Assembly: GCA_023055425.1 (NCBI GenBank)
Contig: JALGPY010000005.1
Location: forward strand, 1,451,501-1,515,500
Source of the DNA: Linanthus parryae
Lineage: Eukaryota; Streptophyta; Magnoliopsida; Ericales; Polemoniaceae
Direction: 5' to 3'
DNA: 64,000 bases
The translations under genes were made by a program, and so were the position numbers. The notes under the pieces are model-generated. The model made no database searches and was not told the origin of the DNA. It worked only from the letters and a program-made list of their open reading frames with translations. Positions 58,907 to 64,000 of the stretch are shown piece after piece. Numbering within the stretch: the stretch's first letter is position 1; each line of letters starts with the position of its first letter.

Positions 58907-61900
58907 GTTTTCTACTATGTTCATGTCTGATTCCATCGTTTTGTATGACAGTTCTTCGAAAAGTATCTCACTAATATTAGTCACCAGGGACTATGGGAAG
59001 TTTGTTCTGGATATATTTGCTTCATTGTTTGACACCATCTACTCACTTAAATTACATACGGATATGATTCACATCAGTTGCAAGAATTTCTATCGGGAAT
59101 TGCAGTACAATTTTCCATAATCATTTCGGTTTTTCCAGTACTTTGGGGGCATTGGTTTCTCAGAACATGGGTAGTTAGGAATCACTCATATTGTCGCAAT
59201 TTCCCTCTTTGCAATCAGTTCAGAATACCATGTTGCTTCATCTTTCCCCTACTTTTCTTGTTAGCTCTCTGGATTTTGTGTCTTAGTTAGACCATATGCG
59301 TCCTTCTGATGAAATAGACGAGAGACTGTGTACTCCATTATATCAAATATCAAATACTTGAATTTGTGTGTAAGTTGTCTTTCCTGAAATAGAGAATCCA
59401 CATATATAAATTGTTCATTCTAATTCCTGAACGAATTGTACGATTCTGGAGTTTTTGTATCGTTGGGTGCGCAACACATCGGTAACGGTCTAGCACCTGT
59501 GAAATTTCAAATAGAAGGATATTCAATACAGTTTTTCTTTGATAGCACATGGGGCTGTGTATTAGAGGCTAAAGGTTTTCTAAAACCCTTAGGTAGTTCC
59601 ATGGCTAAAGTTATGATAATGAGACTATTTGCACACCCTTGGGTATGTTCACTTTTGATAAAAGAAATTGGATTCATTTTTACATGGAGCATAAGAGAAG
59701 TTTGCTTAATGATTTTCAAGCTTGGTTTGATATGTATGCTAGATATGGGAGGAAATGCAATTTAATTGGCTGGGTTTTTTATGGAATTTCAAATTGCTTT
59801 TTAATGGTTATAGAAGTTTGATTTTAGGGATATAAATATATTCATTGACTTGACACGGATGGTACATGATCGTTCTATCAAAAGAAAGGCCAATGAAGTC
59901 ACACTCACTGGGTTAAGTTGATGCTGTCAATTGGCTCTTGCAGGACAACGCTCTCTATTTTCAAATATTTGAGACGTTATTACGCCAGAGGTAAATCACC
60001 AATAATTCACCAGCCCCCCTACAGGTTGCTGGAAGAGGATATTTTTGGTAGTCTTAATTACTACTATTACATTGGAGCCACATTTGAATTGAAATCTTTG
60101 AGCAATTTAATTCTAATGAATGCACTTTCAAATGTGGTGATTCATAGAGAGGAGATTAAAGAAGTGATCTAATGTAGCTGATGGAGATTAGGAAAAATGA
60201 ATCAGACCCTCCCTGTAGTTGGTGGAAGCAAAATTTTACTTGATATGAGTTTTGAGTTACATCCCAACATTGTAGAAGTCTGGGCAAACTTATGAATTAC
60301 TTATTCTGTAGTTATGCCTTTTTGTGGAGTATAAAGAGTTTGCCTATATTCCATATCCAAAGAATCTTATTTTTATTTATTTATTTTTTTTTTTTTGCAA
60401 ACAAAGAATCTTTGTTAAGCATGATGGGTTTACACATATTGTCTATTTGTGGAGTATGTTGAAGGTTTTTTTCCTTTTTTTCTATAGCTACATAAAAAAC
60501 ATTTGTGATTTTACACGTGCCTCAGTAATAATTTATGTTTAGCTGCTTATTAAGCCAATAGTATCTTCATAGATGAAGAGTTATGAAAAGCCACATCGAA
60601 GGAAGTTGGATATAAACTAATGTAGTAGATAAATTGCCAACTTCTTTCCAATATCACTTGACGTAAAGCTTCTAAAATTTAAATTCTATCGAAAACTCTT
60701 TGATGTAAGCAAGATTCTTGATATACTATTATTTTTCTTGCGGTTGATATATTTTCCTTAGTACTCCCGTCTTTAGATCATCCACTAGCCAACAATGATT
60801 GAAGTTTTATGTACTTGCTTGATATTTTGAGATATTTGTCGTTACAAACCGTATGGGCTTGTTTGTGAAAGTTGCAAGGTTGTATGTTGATTTACTGCAA
60901 CTGATACGTATTAACCACCTACATATCCGCAGGGTTAGCTTTAGCTTGATGGAACCATGCATGCTTTTCTTCCGAGAGACATTTTCTTCCGGCAGTAGAC
61001 AGACAATTGGTCATTTGCCAGAATTTGTGGCGGCTCGAGATTGGACTGTTTATTTATCAAAAAATCCATCTTCAAACAATAGCCACCATTGATCATTTGC
61101 TAGAAATGGTGGCTGTCCAAAATTGGACTACGTTTGATCAACATTTTGGAAAATATGGTTTTGACCCAACTTAAAACCGGGGTTCGAGAAAGCTTATAGA
61201 AGTAAAGAGATTAGTTCGTCATCTCACCCGTCAAAATCATTGTTTCATGAATGAAAATGAGATATTGAAGGTTGACGTCTCTCAGTTGAGGAGTGTAATG
61301 TAGTTGTGCGTTTTACTTTGAATTTAAAAGTTGTAACATTTCAATTTGAAATGAACAATTGAAACTATTCGTAACAGGTGTCTTATCTCTATAATAGCAG
61401 CCTCTTCTCTCATTCTGGTCATTTCAATAATCATCATCTTATTCTCTATCCCTCAAACATAGTTTCTTTCGCCGTGTACTGTACACTGTTGCATTGCTAC
61501 AGTACAAGAATGACTTTTATTCTGGAAGCAATCGCCTTTGTAGTATTCATCAAATCAGACACACCAACTGTGGGGGGCGAATACTGCTTTACGGAGATCG
61601 TCATTGTACGAGACTGTCATTAAAATCATATATGTTTTGAGTCGATTTTTAATATGTAAGTTTATTTTATTCCTTTCAGTTATTCTTCACTATGTTTTAG
61701 AACAAATTGGAGTCTATTTTCTAACACAACAAGCCCACATCTACTACATGAGTTGTTAATGGTGTCTATAAGTCAATCCATGCATACCATTGTATGTGTT
61801 TTTGGACCTGGATGAAATACTACGAAACTTACTAATTTGAAAATATGATGCACAAACACCTGAAATGCAATAACACTCCAAAGAAAAATCACGTGATATT

Positions 61901-62233
61901 CAATATGAAAAGGAACGACTGATTAACAGTGACAATAACGCATCATTGGTCAAGAGCATGAGAGTAGTAATCATCTTGAAGCAGCTTACTCAATTCAACC
62001 CGCCATTGTAAATTTGCAAGCCTAGACCATGAGTAGGCCTGAAATTTTCCATCCGAATTGTGCAAAAAAATTCTTTCTGGCTATGTCTGTACTAGACTAC
62101 ACCACCATTCATGTTTTAACCATTCACGAACTTGACAAAGGAGAACGTAATGCTATCCTTATTTTAATCAATTGCAGCCCTAATAGTGAGCCAAATCCAA
62201 GAACAACCTCTTCAAACATTAACTATGAGGCTG
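58907..62233. other. Long intron interior without a recognised gene
   Basis: Several overlapping short frames at 59436-60172 in different phases look like a decayed coding region (for example RNWIHFYMEHKRSLLNDFQAWF), but I recognise no family. A poor-quality tandem pair lies at about 61012-61125 (gtcatttgccagaatttgtgg and gatcatttgctagaaatggtgg). A T run lies near 60382-60397. Confidence 0.4.
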
Positions 62234-62620
62234 TTTTGATGAGCTGAAATAACTGAGAGGTTGAGTTTAAAAGCTTTTTCAATCAGCAGTGTTAGGATAA
62301 TGTAAATTATTCGTAAAACATATCTTTTTTTTTTTTTTTTGAGATAGTGAGATTTGAACTCAAGACCTCATACCTCATGCACGGGCTTTAAACTCTACCA
62401 CTGTGCTAACACACATTTGCCTAAAAAGTCTAAAATTTTCCCAAAAAAATCCGAATTTCTGCCCAAAAAATCCGTAATTCCGGTTGAAATTCGAGAAATG
62501 CGTATTAAAACGGATTCTCGGATTTTTGGACGGAAACTCGGATTTGTTGAGCTTTGATCGATTATATCAGACTTCTTATTTTTCTTTTCCTCCTTACCTC
62601 ATCTCATCCAAACAAGACCT
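62234..62620 (-). mobile_element. Tourist-like MITE, second copy, carrying a SINE
   Basis: The minus strand begins AGGTCTTGTTTGGATGAG and follows the same order of motifs as 45299-45590, ending tttaaactcaacctctca. The SINE at 62325-62412 interrupts it and is absent from the other copy. Confidence 0.55.
62325..62412 (-). mobile_element. tRNA-derived SINE inside the MITE
   Basis: On the minus strand: A-box-like gttagcacagtggtagag (62410-62393), B-box-like ggtcttgagttcaaatc (62367-62351), then a 16-nt A tail (62340-62325). At about 88 bp it is short; the 5' end and target-site duplication are not clear. Confidence 0.65.
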
Positions 62621-62980
62621 ATATATACATTTACATTAACTCATGAAGTAAATAATTCACGTGCAACACACGTGCCCTTTACTAGTAGAATTGAAAAGGC
62701 CAAGAAATGAAATAAGCAACAATTGCAACTTACAGTTCCCAGTAGATTTTCCTTTGACGATGCAGTAAGGGATCTCCATATTCCTGCAGAGTGCAGGGAA
62801 CCAGGCAACCAACTCAATTAGATCAACACCGTGGGCAATCACTACGGATTGTTCCTTTTTCTGCAAGAAACAAATCATTATACAAGTTGTTTCATCCTAC
62901 AGAGATTATAGAATATTGTAGGGTTTGAAAGAAGGAAAAGATATATAGACCTGCTCAATGAGGTAGGTCACATGGTTGAG

Positions 62981-63524
62981 CAGGGGCGGAGCCATGTAGG
63001 GGCACGGGAGGCACGTGACGCTCCTAACTTTCCCGGGAACACTAGGATACTACTATATTTTTTTAATATTTTTAGTTATGCAAGTATAAAATATATGGGT
63101 GTGCCCCCAGATAAAACATATTTAGTACCTTGGTCCAGTGGGTAGCATTTTTGTTTGCAAAACATAAGTCTTGAGTTCGATTCGTGGCACAAACATGTTA
63201 TTTTTGGACAAAAAGAAAGCACCGCGTTTTTAATATTTAGAGTTGCCCCAAATACAAAGTAATTCGTACCTTGGTCCAGTGGTTAGTTCTGCTGTTTGTA
63301 AAACATGGTTCTCGGTTGCGCAATCCTGTTTTGTTGGAGAAAAATAGCACCACCTATTGTATGTACACAATTACTCCTTAACTTTTTATAAAAACACATA
63401 AGACCATGGTACTTATTACACTAGCATAATTTTTTTATTCATTAAAAGTCTATACCGTCTTCTTTCAATTTTTTTTTGTGCCCCCCCCCCCTCCCCCTTA
63501 ACCAAAATCTTGGCTCCGCCATTG
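62981..63524. mobile_element. hAT MITE inserted in an L7a exon
   Basis: Ends CAGGGGCGGAGCCA and TGGCTCCGCCATTG are imperfect inverted repeats. An exact 8-bp target-site duplication, tggttgag, flanks it (62973-62980 and 63525-63532). The interior holds two tRNA-like segments (63124-63190 and 63266-63330, period about 142 bp) with ccttggtccagtgg and, in the first, a B-box-like gagttcgattc. A C run at 63481-63491 lies near the right end. No transposase. Confidence 0.92.
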
Positions 63525-63620
63525 TGGTTGAGGACATTTCACAACAATTTTCTTCTTCGCCTCAACAGTTTTAGCATCTGCCTCAGCTGATTTTCTAAAC
63601 AACTGTTTTTCAGCATAGCT

Positions 63621-64000
63621 TGTTTTTAAACAGGCAAAAAAACAGACATGCTAATGGAATTTAAAAAAAAAAAACACTCTGTTTTTAATCAAATTTGATT
63701 AAAAAAAGGATGCCAAAGATGCACTAACTATGAGTGCTTTTGTCTCTAGCATCTCAGAATCCAACTCGCCCAAACAGGCTCATTATTTCGTGGAGGACGA
63801 GTGCTTGTAATGGGCACTTTTTTGTCTGCTGTTGAACACAAATCTTACACTCGAAAGAAATTGGCTTTGTGCGTTTCATACCAACCAAGACATTTATGGG
63901 TTGGTTTTTGTTTGTTGTCGTGGCTTTTTCATCTATTTTTATGTTTTCCTGTATAGTCTCCCCATGTTTCCTACTCCTGCAAGTTTTGTCTGCTTTCATT
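63621..64000. other. No gene recognised at the window end
   Basis: The missing L7a N-terminal exons were not found here. The segment 63758-63815 repeats 8238-8302. The minus-strand frame 63999-63754 has no recognisable domain. Confidence 0.45.

Larger units (their letters stand above)
57930..63620 (-). pseudogene. RPL7A: 60S ribosomal protein L7a (eL8), decayed
   Basis: L7a is a structural protein of the large ribosomal subunit. Minus-strand exons are: 63610-63533 joined to 62980-62951 (EADAKTVEAKKKIVVK, then LNHVTYLIEQ in another frame); 62860-62734 ([12 protein letters not shown] to [10 protein letters not shown]); 58247-58155 ([20 protein letters not shown] to ILEAIK); and 58061-57930 ([23 protein letters not shown] to AKEAAQRMG, stop). 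Splice sites at 62734, 58247, 58155 and 58061 are good. Defects are a 544-bp hAT MITE inside an exon, an apparent two-base loss after IVVK, another two-base loss near KGKS, and no N-terminal exons. The intron between 62734 and 58247 is 4.5 kb and full of insertions. Since introns are kept, it is a decayed or partial gene copy, not a processed pseudogene. Confidence 0.88.

Noticed and set aside
59436..60172. Overlapping frames as a gene in the L7a intron
   Set aside because: Short, in different phases, no recognisable domain; recorded only as a possible decayed coding stretch.
63124..63330. Two tRNA genes inside the hAT element
   Set aside because: A-box-like and B-box-like parts exist but no full cloverleaf could be formed by eye; the second copy has a damaged B-box region.
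57930..63620. L7a as a working ribosomal protein gene
   Set aside because: An exon holds a 544-bp MITE, two apparent two-base losses shift the frame, and N-terminal exons are missing.

Overview
This is nuclear DNA of a flowering plant, most likely a eudicot. Genes have spliced exons (importin alpha, cinnamyl alcohol dehydrogenase, ribosomal protein eL8/L7a), and nearly everything else is plant-type transposable elements. No CRISPR, operon or prokaryotic feature is present. I cannot name the species.

Layout. 1-3362: minisatellites (37 bp and 64 bp units) leading into a probable Tat-type LTR. 5323-7665: the last three coding exons and 3' UTR of an importin-alpha gene, with a PIF/Harbinger-like MITE in one intron. 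7666-11383: gene-poor, with short tandem repeats and a second MITE of the same family. 11384-31500: a very young Ty3/gypsy chromovirus (Tekay/Del type) present as LTR-internal-LTR-internal-LTR, with a single pair of 5-bp target-site duplications (gtggt) around the whole 20.1 kb. 31840-38842: a second, related but different Tekay-type element, most of its gag-pol deleted, flanked by ggcag. 38848-39896: first copy of a repeated unit carrying a 106-codon reading frame that I do not recognise. 41540-44112: a 5'-truncated LINE with a 17-bp target-site duplication. 44690-50075: small DNA transposons (hAT-like, Tourist-like, four Stowaway-like, one Mutator-like inserted in a SINE). 49147-51024: first two exons of a decayed CAD gene. 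52423-55401: two more copies of the 106-codon unit as an inverted pair, separated by a Ty3/gypsy RT fragment and a Ty1/copia LTR. 55402-57712: 5' LTR and broken gag of a Tat-type element inserted in the third copy. 57930-63620: a ribosomal protein L7a pseudogene on the minus strand, split by a 4.5 kb intron full of insertions and by a hAT MITE inside an exon.

Insertion order can be read from the sequence. The 106-codon unit was duplicated first. The second Tekay element then entered copy A (the empty site survives in copy B at 53487-53491), and the Tat element entered copy C exactly at 55402. The Tekay array is the youngest large event: its three LTRs differ at only about ten sites that I noted, apart from TTA-microsatellite length.

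Most worth a second look: the tandem three-LTR array with a shared gag/pol frame offset; a duplicated hairpin plus polypurine-tract module at the 3' end of both Tekay families, with a compensatory base-pair change; the accessory reading frame ahead of gag in the second family; and the three-copy 106-aa gene with TATA box and poly(A) signal.
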